64,000 bases of DNA. Source: an uncultured Eubacteriales bacterium. Its GTDB lineage: Bacteria > Bacillota > Clostridia > Oscillospirales > CAG-272. Below the pieces are notes generated by a model that worked only from the letters and a program-made list of their open reading frames with translations, did not search any database and was not told the DNA's origin. The stretch is from positions 1-64,000 of the forward strand of contig CAOKER010000005.1 of NCBI GenBank assembly GCA_948467545.1, given 5' to 3'. Positions 36,161 through 44,626 of this stretch are shown here, one piece after another (the stretch's first letter is position 1; each line of letters begins with the position of its first letter). The position numbers and the translations under genes were made by a program.

Positions 36161-36430
36161 TTATATCCGGTGCATGGCTGAGAAGACTTCCTCATGCATA
36201 GTGCGGATATCAAGACCGCTCGCCTTGCCGAGTTCGGTCATTTTGTCAACGAAATCGGAAAAAGGAATTTTCAGACTGCTGAGATCAACGAGCATAATCA
36301 TTGCAAAGTATTCACCGAGAACACTTTGGGTTATATCAAGTATGTTAACTCCGTTGTCGGCACATTCCGTACTGACCTTAGCGATAATTCTGCAGGTGTC
36401 GCGTCCTGTCACTGTAATAACGGCTTTCAT
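36161..36430 (-). CDS. UPF0237 ACT domain protein
   Basis: An 89-aa single ACT domain (MKAVITVTGRDTCRIIAKVS), related to GcvR-type regulatory ACT proteins. It probably senses an amino acid and acts with the neighbouring UPF0210 protein. The start is set by a ggagga site upstream of 36430; a longer upstream frame lacks one. A clear promoter lies 35 bp further up. The 221-bp gap to UPF0210 holds no recognisable gene. Confidence 0.92.
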   Translation of the reverse strand: MKAVITVTGRDTCRIIAKVSTECADNGVNILDITQSVLGEYFAMIMLVDLSSLKIPFSDFVDKMTELGKASGLDIRTMHEEVFSAMHRI

Positions 36431-36464
36431 TGGGTAATTTCCTCCGTAAAAAATATATAATGGT

Positions 36465-36493
36465 ATTATACACCTATTTTCCGGATTACGCAA
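36465..36493 (-). promoter_or_regulatory. Promoter of the ACT-UPF0210-alr operon
   Basis: Read on the minus strand: TTGCGT, a 17-bp spacer and TATAAT, about 35 bp before the ACT gene. Confidence 0.72.
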
Positions 36494-36988
36494 TAGAAAA
36501 AACTTGAGTTCGGGATTGTTTTTATTTTTGATTGAAAATCGGGAAAGTATTAGACGTATAATAAGAAGCGAAAATGTGCTTAAATTTTATATAGAACTTA
36601 TAATTTACTTTATATTACATAATATAAGTTAAAAACTGCAATTATTAACATGAAATGTCTTTTGTGCAAAACGTAGAATTTTATTGCAAACATTTATATA
36701 AAATAACCAAAAAATATTACGTTAAAAAATATTATATCGGATATTGAAAAGACATCAAAAAAGTAACTGTGAATCAACAACAAAAAGCAAAGATGTGTCT
36801 AAAAAATTAAATAATAACTTGTAAAGCGAAAAAAACAGTTGTTAAAGCATTAGTTTAAGCTTTGTATGAAAAATATAAAATTTAAAAAATCTTTACAGAT
36901 GAATTTGAAGTGAAAACTGAAAATTCAATTTTGAAAATTCGATGCAGATTATGTGTTTTTAGCGAAAAAAAGAGCAAAAAATACATAC

Positions 36989-37017
36989 TTGACTTTTGAT
37001 TTTATATATGATATTAT
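36989..37017 (+). promoter_or_regulatory. Promoter of the 37-49 kb transporter operon
   Basis: TTGACT (36989-36994), a 17-bp spacer and TATTAT (37012-37017). The A-tract DNA upstream could act as an UP element. Confidence 0.6.
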
Positions 37018-37344
37018 TTTATTAAATCTAATGCAGCGGGCAAAGTGTTTATATGTTAAAGTATTTAATTTTAAATTGAATTGTCCGGCTTGTGTATTAT
37101 GCGGCTTCAAAGGCGGCGCAGGCTAATTTTATACCGGTGTACGGCTGTTCCAATGCATTTTTTAGGCTTTTGATGTGTATGCTTTTATCGGCGGTACGGT
37201 TTGAATGCCTGAAAAGTTTTATCCTATATTTTATATATAATTTAAATCTTCTGCGTCTGAATTTGATATAATATAAATTTAGGGATACTTGCTTATGGCA
37301 AAATGAAGATGTCGTTTGCTTCTGATGCAGCGGGCCGCACTTCA

Positions 37345-37408
37345 TTTTCGGCGGCGGTGCAGTCTTCCGCCGAAACGCCTCATGACGGGCTTTTGGCCTT
37401 TATTGAAC
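37345..37408. repeat. Dispersed two-hairpin element, copy B
   Basis: ttcggcgg/ccgccgaa hairpin, then catgacgggcttttggcc and tttattgaa: the same order as copy A at 9155-9218. It ends just before the gggagg ribosome site of the solute-binding protein gene. Confidence 0.6.
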
Positions 37409-37430
37409 AAAACGGGAGGAAACATTTTTC

Positions 37431-40400
37431 ATGAAGAAATCGTTGAAAACAAGAATTCTGTCTGTATTTCTTTTGACTGCAATGCTTGCCGGCAGTACCT
37501 TGCCTGTACTTGCGGTCGACGGTGATACGGGCGGTGCTGCAGCGAGCGGTACCTCATCGGGCGGAACCGGAACCGGCGAATCTGCGGGATCGGATACGTC
37601 GGATGAAACCGACGGCTTCGGATATTCTTATACAAAAGACGAAGTGCTTAAATTTATGGATTCGGACTCTTATATGGTGTATTCCGAAAGGTATGCAAAT
37701 GCACCCAGGGGAACGGATACAGTAATTATTGAAGGCGGATCGTACGATGCTTCCCAGACAGATGCAGAGGTTGAGGTACTGGACGAGTTTGAAGGAAAAA
37801 CGAACGTTCTGAAAACTGCGGATACGGGATCGACGTCATGGAAGGTTGTAATTCCCAAGACCGGGAAATATGCCATCAGTGTGGAATACTATAATCTTAA
37901 GGGAACCAACACGACAATTGAGCGCATGCTGTACATAGACGGAAAGCTTCCTTTTACCGAAACCCGTTATCTTTATTTTCCGAGAACATGGGAATATGAA
38001 TATCAGTATGATGACGACGGTAACAAAACGTTTGAAAAGGATATGAACGGAAACGACGTACGTCCTGTCAGAAACGAGGTTTATCAGTGGCGTGATTATT
38101 ATATACGTGACTGGGTAGGATATACGATGAATCCGTTTGAATTTTATCTTGAAGCCGGCGAGCATACATTGACTTTGGATGCGAACCGTGAGCCGATGGC
38201 GATTTCCAAGATAACAATATATCCTTTTGAAGAGGCTCCGACCTATGAAGAAAAGCTTGCGGAATGGAAAAGTGCAGGTCTTACCGAGGTTTCTCTCGAT
38301 GAGGGTATCCGTATAGAGGGAGAACAGCCGACGACAATATCCATGCAGAGCCTTTTTCCGGCGAATGACAGAACTTCGGCTTTAACTCAGCCTCAGGATC
38401 CGGCGAGAATAAGATATAATATTCTTGATTTTGATAAGTGCAATATGTTTGCTACTTATAAAGTGACTGTTCCGCAGGACGGACTTTACAGAATAGCTGT
38501 AAGGTATCGTCAGAATGCACAGATCGGTATGTTTTCTTCGAGAAGACTGTATGTTAATGATGAGGTTCAGTTCTACGAGGCCGAAAGACTGAGATTTATG
38601 TATAATACGAGCTTTCAGTCTCAGGTGTTCGGCGACGATACTCAGGATTATCTGTTTTATCTGAAGGCCGGTGAAAACACTATAACTTTTGAGGCTGTCC
38701 TCGGCGACATGATCGATTATGTGTATGAAATAGACAATATGGTTGATGAGCTTTATGATGCATATCAGCTTATACTTATGATTACAGGTCCGTCGCCCGA
38801 TACCAACCGAGATTATGGATTCAGCCGTATTGCGGGTTCGGCGATTCTTACTTTGGCGAAGAGCTCTGCCCGGCTTTATGAGATGGTCGACGAGCTCGTT
38901 GAAATTACGGGTGAAAAGGGAGACCAGGTTAACACGCTTGAAACCGCGGCGATGCTGTTTAAACAGATGTCTCAGGACGAATATAAAATCGCAGGTAACT
39001 TTACTGCGTTTAAAAACTACATAGTAATGCTTTCAAACTGGATGTATACCGCGCTTTCCCAGCCGTTGAAGCTGGACTGCTTTGAAATCCTCGGTACCGA
39101 GGGCGAAGCTCCTCAGAATGTCGCTACATTTAATGAAGCGGCGTGGTTTGAGGTTAAAGCGTTTGTAATGAGCTTTTTCATGGATTATACCACGATAGGC
39201 TTTAAGCGCGAGGGAGATAACGAGGAGTACGACGATTACATTACGATGTGGGCGAATTCGGACCGCGAGACTATGTTGATTACGCGCAGAATTATCGACT
39301 CGTCATTTACTCCGCAGTATAACATCGGTGTAACTATCAAGGTTATTACTGCCGGTATAGAGCAGGCGGTGCTTGCGGGAATCGGCCCCGATGTTTATCC
39401 CGATATGGCGACAACAAATGTTATTACATGGGGACTTCGTACGGCTGCAGAACCGCTTAACGATTATGAAGGCTTCGATGAGATTTGCGAAGTAATTGCT
39501 CCGGCTGCTCTTAAAACGTGTACGCTTTACGACGTTACATATGCTATACCGAGAACGATGGATTTTCCTATGATGTTCTATCGTCTTGATATTTTGGCGG
39601 AGCTCGGACTTGAAATTCCCGAAACGTGGGATGAACTGTATGATATAATGAGCGTACTTCAGAACAAGAAGTTAGAGGTTGGACTGCCGACCGGTCTGAA
39701 CGGATTGTCTCTATTCCTTTTCCAGCAGGGTATTGATTTGTATGCCGACGACGGCTGGCGGATAAATCTTGACTCTCATGAGGCGCTGTCCGCTTTTGAA
39801 TCGTATATGGGCTTTTTCCAGATGTATTCGAGTCCGGTTTCATGGGATACTTCACGTTTCAGAACCGGAGAGATTGCAATTATGGTATCGAGTGCCGAGA
39901 CTGCTACGACTTCGTCGTCAAGTTCGATCACTATATATAATGAACTTATGAACTATGTTGAGCTCCGTGGACTGTGGGAGATGGGACCGATGCTTGCAAC
40001 GGTTGTCGAAAATGACGACGGAACTCAAAGCCTTAACTATTCGTCGGTTGTTACTACGCTCGGCATGATTATACCGCGTGGAGCAAATAACCCCGAATCG
40101 AGCTGGAAATATATAAGGTGGTACGCTTCTACTGATACCCAGCAGCGGTATCTTGAGGAGTCGATTGCAACCGCGACGGTTCCTACTCAGAAAGTAAATA
40201 CTGCCAACACCGAGGTTTATTTGAATCAGCCATGGACATCCGGAGAATATAAGGCTGTTTCGAAGCAGCTTCAGCAGCTTGCTGGTATTACGGAATATCC
40301 CGGACATTATGTTGTTCCGACGTATGTTAAAAATGCGTTTTATGAAGTTTATAATACGGGTGTTGACGCTTCAAATGCTATGCTTGACCGTATTTATGAT

Positions 40401-40508
40401 ATTAACCGTGAGATTTCGCGTAAGCGTCAGGAATTCGGAATGGATGCGTATGACGTTTCGTATTCCGGCGCCAGAGACGGAACCGCCGGTACCGGCGATA
40501 CTGAATGA
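37431..40508 (+). CDS. Giant secreted solute-binding protein with carbohydrate-binding-like domains
   Basis: A 1025-aa secreted protein. A signal peptide (residues 1-28, ending in VLA) has no lipobox cysteine, unlike most Gram-positive binding proteins. A Gly/Ser/Thr linker (30-60) follows. Two beta-sandwich-like modules come next, around 70-265 and 285-430, each with the WKVVIPKTGKYAISVEYY or YKVTVPQDGLYRIAVRYR pattern of carbohydrate-binding modules. A helical linker follows, and from about 620 a family 1-type extracellular binding domain (AGIGPDVYPDM, PETWDELYDIM, NPESSWKYIRWYAST). Ordinary binding proteins are ~450 aa. It heads the operon and probably captures a glycan for the permeases downstream. 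How it stays at the cell is unclear. Confidence 0.75.
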   Translation: MKKSLKTRILSVFLLTAMLAGSTLPVLAVDGDTGGAAASGTSSGGTGTGESAGSDTSDETDGFGYSYTKDEVLKFMDSDSYMVYSERYANAPRGTDTVIIEGGSYDASQTDAEVEVLDEFEGKTNVLKTADTGSTSWKVVIPKTGKYAISVEYYNLKGTNTTIERMLYIDGKLPFTETRYLYFPRTWEYEYQYDDDGNKTFEKDMNGNDVRPVRNEVYQWRDYYIRDWVGYTMNPFEFYLEAGEHTLTLDANREPMAISKITIYPFEEAPTYEEKLAEWKSAGLTEVSLDEGIRIEGEQPTTISMQSLFPANDRTSALTQPQDPARIRYNILDFDKCNMFATYKVTVPQDGLYRIAVRYRQNAQIGMFSSRRLYVNDEVQFYEAERLRFMYNTSFQSQVFGDDTQDYLFYLKAGENTITFEAVLGDMIDYVYEIDNMVDELYDAYQLILMITGPSPDTNRDYGFSRIAGSAILTLAKSSARLYEMVDELVEITGEKGDQVNTLETAAMLFKQMSQDEYKIAGNFTAFKNYIVMLSNWMYTALSQPLKLDCFEILGTEGEAPQNVATFNEAAWFEVKAFVMSFFMDYTTIGFKREGDNEEYDDYITMWANSDRETMLITRRIIDSSFTPQYNIGVTIKVITAGIEQAVLAGIGPDVYPDMATTNVITWGLRTAAEPLNDYEGFDEICEVIAPAALKTCTLYDVTYAIPRTMDFPMMFYRLDILAELGLEIPETWDELYDIMSVLQNKKLEVGLPTGLNGLSLFLFQQGIDLYADDGWRINLDSHEALSAFESYMGFFQMYSSPVSWDTSRFRTGEIAIMVSSAETATTSSSSSITIYNELMNYVELRGLWEMGPMLATVVENDDGTQSLNYSSVVTTLGMIIPRGANNPESSWKYIRWYASTDTQQRYLEESIATATVPTQKVNTANTEVYLNQPWTSGEYKAVSKQLQQLAGITEYPGHYVVPTYVKNAFYEVYNTGVDASNAMLDRIYDINREISRKRQEFGMDAYDVSYSGARDGTAGTGDTE

Positions 40509-40515
40509 TGTCAAT

Positions 40516-40545
40516 ATACTATGCCTGATTTTTCAGGCATAGTAT
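40516..40545 (+). other. Intercistronic hairpin after the binding-protein gene
   Basis: Perfect 13-bp arms (atactatgcctga and complement) with a tttt loop and no T run. Such a hairpin would block 3' exonucleases or partly stop transcription, raising binding protein over permease output, as in maltose-type operons. Confidence 0.75.
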
Positions 40546-40594
40546 GGATTTAATGGATAAAATACAATAAGACATTTAATGAGAGGTTTTTCTG

Positions 40595-41566
40595 ATGACA
40601 GAACAAGTTGCTGTTAAAGGTCAGCCGCCTGTGAAGGAAAAAGCGGAAAAGACGAAGAAAGACATGACCAAGTGGGAATGGATATGGCACGAGATGAAAC
40701 GTCAGAAGGTCGGGTATTATATGGTAATACCTTTCCTTATTATGTTTATCTGCTTTACGGTCGTTCCGGTTGTAATGTCTATATTTCTCAGCTTTACATC
40801 CTTTAATATGCTGCAGCTGCCTAAGTTCGTTTTTCTGGACAATTACATTCGTATGTTCCTCGATGACGACCTGTTTATTACCGCTTTTAAAAACACGTTG
40901 ATTTTTGCCGTAGCAACCGGACCTACGTCATATTTGCTTTCTTTCCTTGTTGCATGGTTTATCAATGAGCTTTCTCCGCGGATGAGAGCGTTTGTCACGG
41001 TAATTTTTTACTCTCCGAGTATTGCCGGAACGGCATATCTTGTATGGGGAGTATTATTCCAGAGCAATATTTACGGTTATGTAAACGGATGGCTGATGAA
41101 AATGGGCTTTATATCGACGCCGATTGCATTCTTCACAAATGCAAATTATGTTGTGCCGCTTATGATTGTCATTTCTCTTTGGTCGAGTCTCGGTACCGCG
41201 TTTCTTGCATTTATTGCAGGTTTGCAGGGAGTTGACCGCCGTTTGTACGAAGCCGGAGCTGTTGACGGCATCAAAAACCGTTGGCAGGAGCTTTGGTACA
41301 TTACGCTTCCGAGCATGAAAAGTATGCTTATGTTCGGTGCGGTGCAGGCGATTACGGCCGCGTTCGGTTTTGGCGCAATTGTTGATCAGCTGTGCGGAAA
41401 TCCGTCTGTCGACTACTGTGCGTGGACACTGACGCATCATCTTTCGGAATATATGAATATACGTTTTGAATTTGGTTACGCGTCCGCTATCTCTCTTGTG
41501 CTCTTCTTCCTGTCTATCGGCTCAAATATAGCGGTACAAAAATTGCTTTCAAAGGTGGGACAGTGA
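40595..41566 (+). CDS. Sugar ABC transporter permease, MalF/UgpA type
   Basis: A 323-aa inner-membrane protein with six or so transmembrane helices. The EAA loop that contacts the ATPase, LYEAGAVDGIKNRWQELWYITLP, lies near residue 216. A charged N-terminus (about 45 residues) precedes the first helix. It pairs with the MalG-type gene that starts one base after its stop. No ATP-binding gene is in the operon, so a shared MsmK/MsmX-like ATPase elsewhere is expected. Confidence 0.9.
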   Translation: MTEQVAVKGQPPVKEKAEKTKKDMTKWEWIWHEMKRQKVGYYMVIPFLIMFICFTVVPVVMSIFLSFTSFNMLQLPKFVFLDNYIRMFLDDDLFITAFKNTLIFAVATGPTSYLLSFLVAWFINELSPRMRAFVTVIFYSPSIAGTAYLVWGVLFQSNIYGYVNGWLMKMGFISTPIAFFTNANYVVPLMIVISLWSSLGTAFLAFIAGLQGVDRRLYEAGAVDGIKNRWQELWYITLPSMKSMLMFGAVQAITAAFGFGAIVDQLCGNPSVDYCAWTLTHHLSEYMNIRFEFGYASAISLVLFFLSIGSNIAVQKLLSKVGQ

Positions 41567-41567
41567 T

Positions 41568-42431
41568 ATGAAGAAACTGAGAACAAGAAGACACTCCGTT
41601 GTCCTTAACCGGTCGGCGGGAGGAGATGTCGGCATTACTGTGCTGCTCGTCCTTCTGGGATCATTTATGTTTCTGCCGTTGTGGTATCAGATAGCCAATT
41701 CTCTGAAACCTCTCGGAGAGCTGAATATGACGCCTCCGCGGTTTTATGTTATGAAGCCGACACTCAAAAATTTTGCCGATCTTTTCACCAATATAAATGC
41801 AACATGGGTTCCGATCTCGCGTTATATATTTAATACGGTAATCATTTCCGTCGGCGCGACTGTCGGATGTCTTATACTGGGATCGATGAGCGCATATTCA
41901 ATTTCAAAGATACGCTTTCCCGGCCACAAAATCGTGATGAATATAATCGTTTATTCTCTTATGATTTCCTCGACTGTTCAGTCGCTTACAAACTTTATTG
42001 TTTATGTTGCTTTGGGATGGCTCAATACATACTATATTTCGATTGTGCCTGTCTGGGCATCTACTCTTGGCCTTTACCTTATGAAGCAGTTTATAGACAG
42101 TAACGTGTCGGATGAAATGATTGAGGCTGCGAGAATCGACGGGGCAAATGAGCTGTATATATTCGGCAGAATTGTAATGCCGCTTGTCAAGCCGGCTTGG
42201 CTTACTCTTATAATCACAACGTTTCAGCAGGTATGGAATTCGGGAGCGTCTCCGTATGTATGGAGTGAGCAGCTAAAAACGTTTAACAGCGCCATAACTA
42301 CAATATCTCAGGTTTCACAGGGAGCCGCTTCGGCAGCTACGGTGCTGACGATGAGTGTGCCGATTATTATCTTTGTGGTATCGCAGGCGCAGATCGTTGA
42401 AACCATGGGTACATCAGGTATGAAAGATTGA
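41568..42431 (+). CDS. Sugar ABC transporter permease, MalG/UgpE type
   Basis: A 287-aa membrane protein with six predicted helices and the EAA loop MIEAARIDGANELYIFGRIVMP near residue 184. It starts directly after the MalF-type gene and forms the first permease pair of the operon. Confidence 0.9.
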   Translation: MKKLRTRRHSVVLNRSAGGDVGITVLLVLLGSFMFLPLWYQIANSLKPLGELNMTPPRFYVMKPTLKNFADLFTNINATWVPISRYIFNTVIISVGATVGCLILGSMSAYSISKIRFPGHKIVMNIIVYSLMISSTVQSLTNFIVYVALGWLNTYYISIVPVWASTLGLYLMKQFIDSNVSDEMIEAARIDGANELYIFGRIVMPLVKPAWLTLIITTFQQVWNSGASPYVWSEQLKTFNSAITTISQVSQGAASAATVLTMSVPIIIFVVSQAQIVETMGTSGMKD

Positions 42432-42453
42432 TGAAGGGAAGGTAATCTTAAAT

Positions 42454-44592
42454 ATGAAAAAGAAAAAGCATGTCAGATTTGCCTTTCTTATGTTAGCTGT
42501 TCTGATGTTTGTATCGGCGGTGCTTCCGGTCTATGCAGCGTCATCTTATCAGACATATACATATGGAATTGACGGCTTTGCCACACCGTCTCCGGACGCC
42601 TATACGCCTTATAAGACGTATCATGCTGTTGATATGGGTTTGAATCCTTCGGATTTGGGAACACTCAGTGACATTGTTGTCGATGACGAAAACAACGTTT
42701 ATCTTGTGGATTCCGCGAACAGCAAGGTTGTAATTCTTTCCGAATATCTTCAGTATAAGTCTACAATTCAGTTTTTTATAAATGAAGAAGGAATACGCGA
42801 TTCACTGTCTGAACCGCAGGGCGTTTTTGTGACATCGGCAAAGATCTTTGTTGCGGATACAAATAATAACAGAATCGTTGTTTTTGACCGCGACGGAAAT
42901 TATCTCTATCAGCTCGGAGAGCCCGAATCGACTGTATTTCCCGCAGATTCTATTTATAAACCGATAGCAATTGCGGTAGATAATGCGGAAAGAATTTATG
43001 TCGTGTCCTCCACTACATATATGGGCGTTATAGTCCTTGACGCGGGGGGAACATTTCAGAACTTTATAGGCGCTCAGACCGTTTCGGTCAACAGAATTGA
43101 CCTTATATGGCGTCAGTTTATGACCGCAAAGCAGCGCGCGCTGACAACAAAAAATATATCTACAGAGTATAATAATATCGATATTGATGAAAACGGTTTT
43201 GTGTATGTAACAACATCTTCGATTAAAGAATCAGATCAGGCTACATCCATTAGCGGAAGTTCCACATATTCTCCGGTTAAGAAGCTTAATTCCTCCGGTG
43301 AAGATGTTATGACAAGGAACGGTTTCTTTGGACCCGTGGGAGAAATTGATATCGAAACAACGACCAGAGATTCATCTTCGCCGACAGGCGTGTCTCGTAT
43401 TGTCGACGTTGCGGTGGGACCGGAAGGAACATGGTCAATTATTGACGATAAGCGTTCAAAGGTATACACATATGATAACGAAGGAAATCTGCTTTTTGCT
43501 TTCGGAGATAAGGGACAGCAGCTCGGAAATCTTTCTACAGTTTCCGGAATTGTTTATCAGGATTCAAAAATCCTGCTTCTTGACAAAAGCGACAGCAGCG
43601 TGACTGTATATAACCGTACTGAATACGGAGATGTACTTATCTCTGCGCTTCGTCATAATAATGAAAGACAGTACAGTGTTGCGGTAGAAGACTGGGAAAC
43701 TATTCTACAGCGTAACAATAACTTCGATACGGCATATGTCGGAATCGGACGTTCGTATTTCCGTAACGGAGACTGGGACAAAGCGATGGAGTATTATCAG
43801 ATCGCTTCTGACTCGTATAACTATTCCAACAGTTTTAAAATGTGGCGTCAGGAGTGGATTTCAAAATATGCTCTTATTGTACCTGTTGTTGTCATTGCTT
43901 TCTGTGTAATTCTTGCCAAATATTTTGGCTGGGCTAAAAAAGTTAATAAAGCAGCTACGATGAAAAAGGGAAGAAAGTCCTTTAAAGAAGAATTTTTGTA
44001 TTCGACGCATCTTATTTTTCATCCCTTTGACGGATTTTGGGACTTAAAGCACGAGCAGCGCGGATCTGTTCGTGCAGCCTTAACTTTCATTGTTTTGACG
44101 ATTGCGGCATTTGCATATCAGTCTGTGGGTTGTGCGTATCTCTTTGGATCGGGCGGAAGTTCCAACCTATTTATGCAGGTTTTAAGTGTGGCTATTCCTG
44201 TTCTTCTTTGGGTAACGGCGAACTGGTGTTTAACAACGCTTTTTGAAGGAGAAGGAAGCTTTAAGGATGTGTTTATTGCAACAGGCTATGCGCTTGCTCC
44301 TCTCCCTGTATTTATTGTCATATCCACCTTGCTTACTCACATTCTTACTTTGCAGGAGGCAGGAATCGTTTCTATGCTTCAGACAATCGGATATGTATGG
44401 GTTGGATTGCTTCTGTTCTTTGGAATTATGATTACTCACGACTATCAGCTTGTTAAGAATATTTTGACAGTAATAGGTACTATTGTAGGAATGGCATTTA
44501 TTATGTTTCTTGCAATTCTGTTCTCAACGCTTATCGGAAAAATCGTCGGATTTGTTTCTAACATAATTACCGAAGTTTCATTCCGAATGTAA
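42454..44592 (+). CDS. NHL propeller/TPR/Yip1 membrane fusion protein
   Basis: A 712-aa protein. A signal peptide (1-27) precedes an extracellular NHL-type beta-propeller (about 50-395) with repeats such as IVVDDENNVYLVDSANSKVVIL and VFVADTNNNRIVVFDRDGNYLYQLG. A TPR-like pair (about 405-460, VAVEDWETILQRN, AYVGIGRSYFRNGDWDKAMEYY) follows. A transmembrane helix near 475 leads to a C-terminal Yip1-type domain with about five helices (520-712). It may scaffold the glycan-binding protein at the membrane and link it to the permeases. That role is inference; the position between two permease pairs supports it. Confidence 0.75.
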   Translation: MKKKKHVRFAFLMLAVLMFVSAVLPVYAASSYQTYTYGIDGFATPSPDAYTPYKTYHAVDMGLNPSDLGTLSDIVVDDENNVYLVDSANSKVVILSEYLQYKSTIQFFINEEGIRDSLSEPQGVFVTSAKIFVADTNNNRIVVFDRDGNYLYQLGEPESTVFPADSIYKPIAIAVDNAERIYVVSSTTYMGVIVLDAGGTFQNFIGAQTVSVNRIDLIWRQFMTAKQRALTTKNISTEYNNIDIDENGFVYVTTSSIKESDQATSISGSSTYSPVKKLNSSGEDVMTRNGFFGPVGEIDIETTTRDSSSPTGVSRIVDVAVGPEGTWSIIDDKRSKVYTYDNEGNLLFAFGDKGQQLGNLSTVSGIVYQDSKILLLDKSDSSVTVYNRTEYGDVLISALRHNNERQYSVAVEDWETILQRNNNFDTAYVGIGRSYFRNGDWDKAMEYYQIASDSYNYSNSFKMWRQEWISKYALIVPVVVIAFCVILAKYFGWAKKVNKAATMKKGRKSFKEEFLYSTHLIFHPFDGFWDLKHEQRGSVRAALTFIVLTIAAFAYQSVGCAYLFGSGGSSNLFMQVLSVAIPVLLWVTANWCLTTLFEGEGSFKDVFIATGYALAPLPVFIVISTLLTHILTLQEAGIVSMLQTIGYVWVGLLLFFGIMITHDYQLVKNILTVIGTIVGMAFIMFLAILFSTLIGKIVGFVSNIITEVSFRM

Positions 44593-44626
44593 AATCTGTA
44601 ACAACAACGGTAAGGAGAATTATATA

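Larger units (their letters stand above)
36500..37430. other. Long AT-rich regulatory spacer before the transporter operon
   Basis: About 930 bp without a gene. The first ~490 bp are extremely AT-rich with many A tracts. Then come the operon promoter (36989-37017), about 320 bp of mixed composition, an isolated tataat near 37267, and copy B of the dispersed hairpin element (37345-37408) just before the ribosome site. If the promoter at 36989 is used, the leader is about 400 nt long. Confidence 0.6.
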
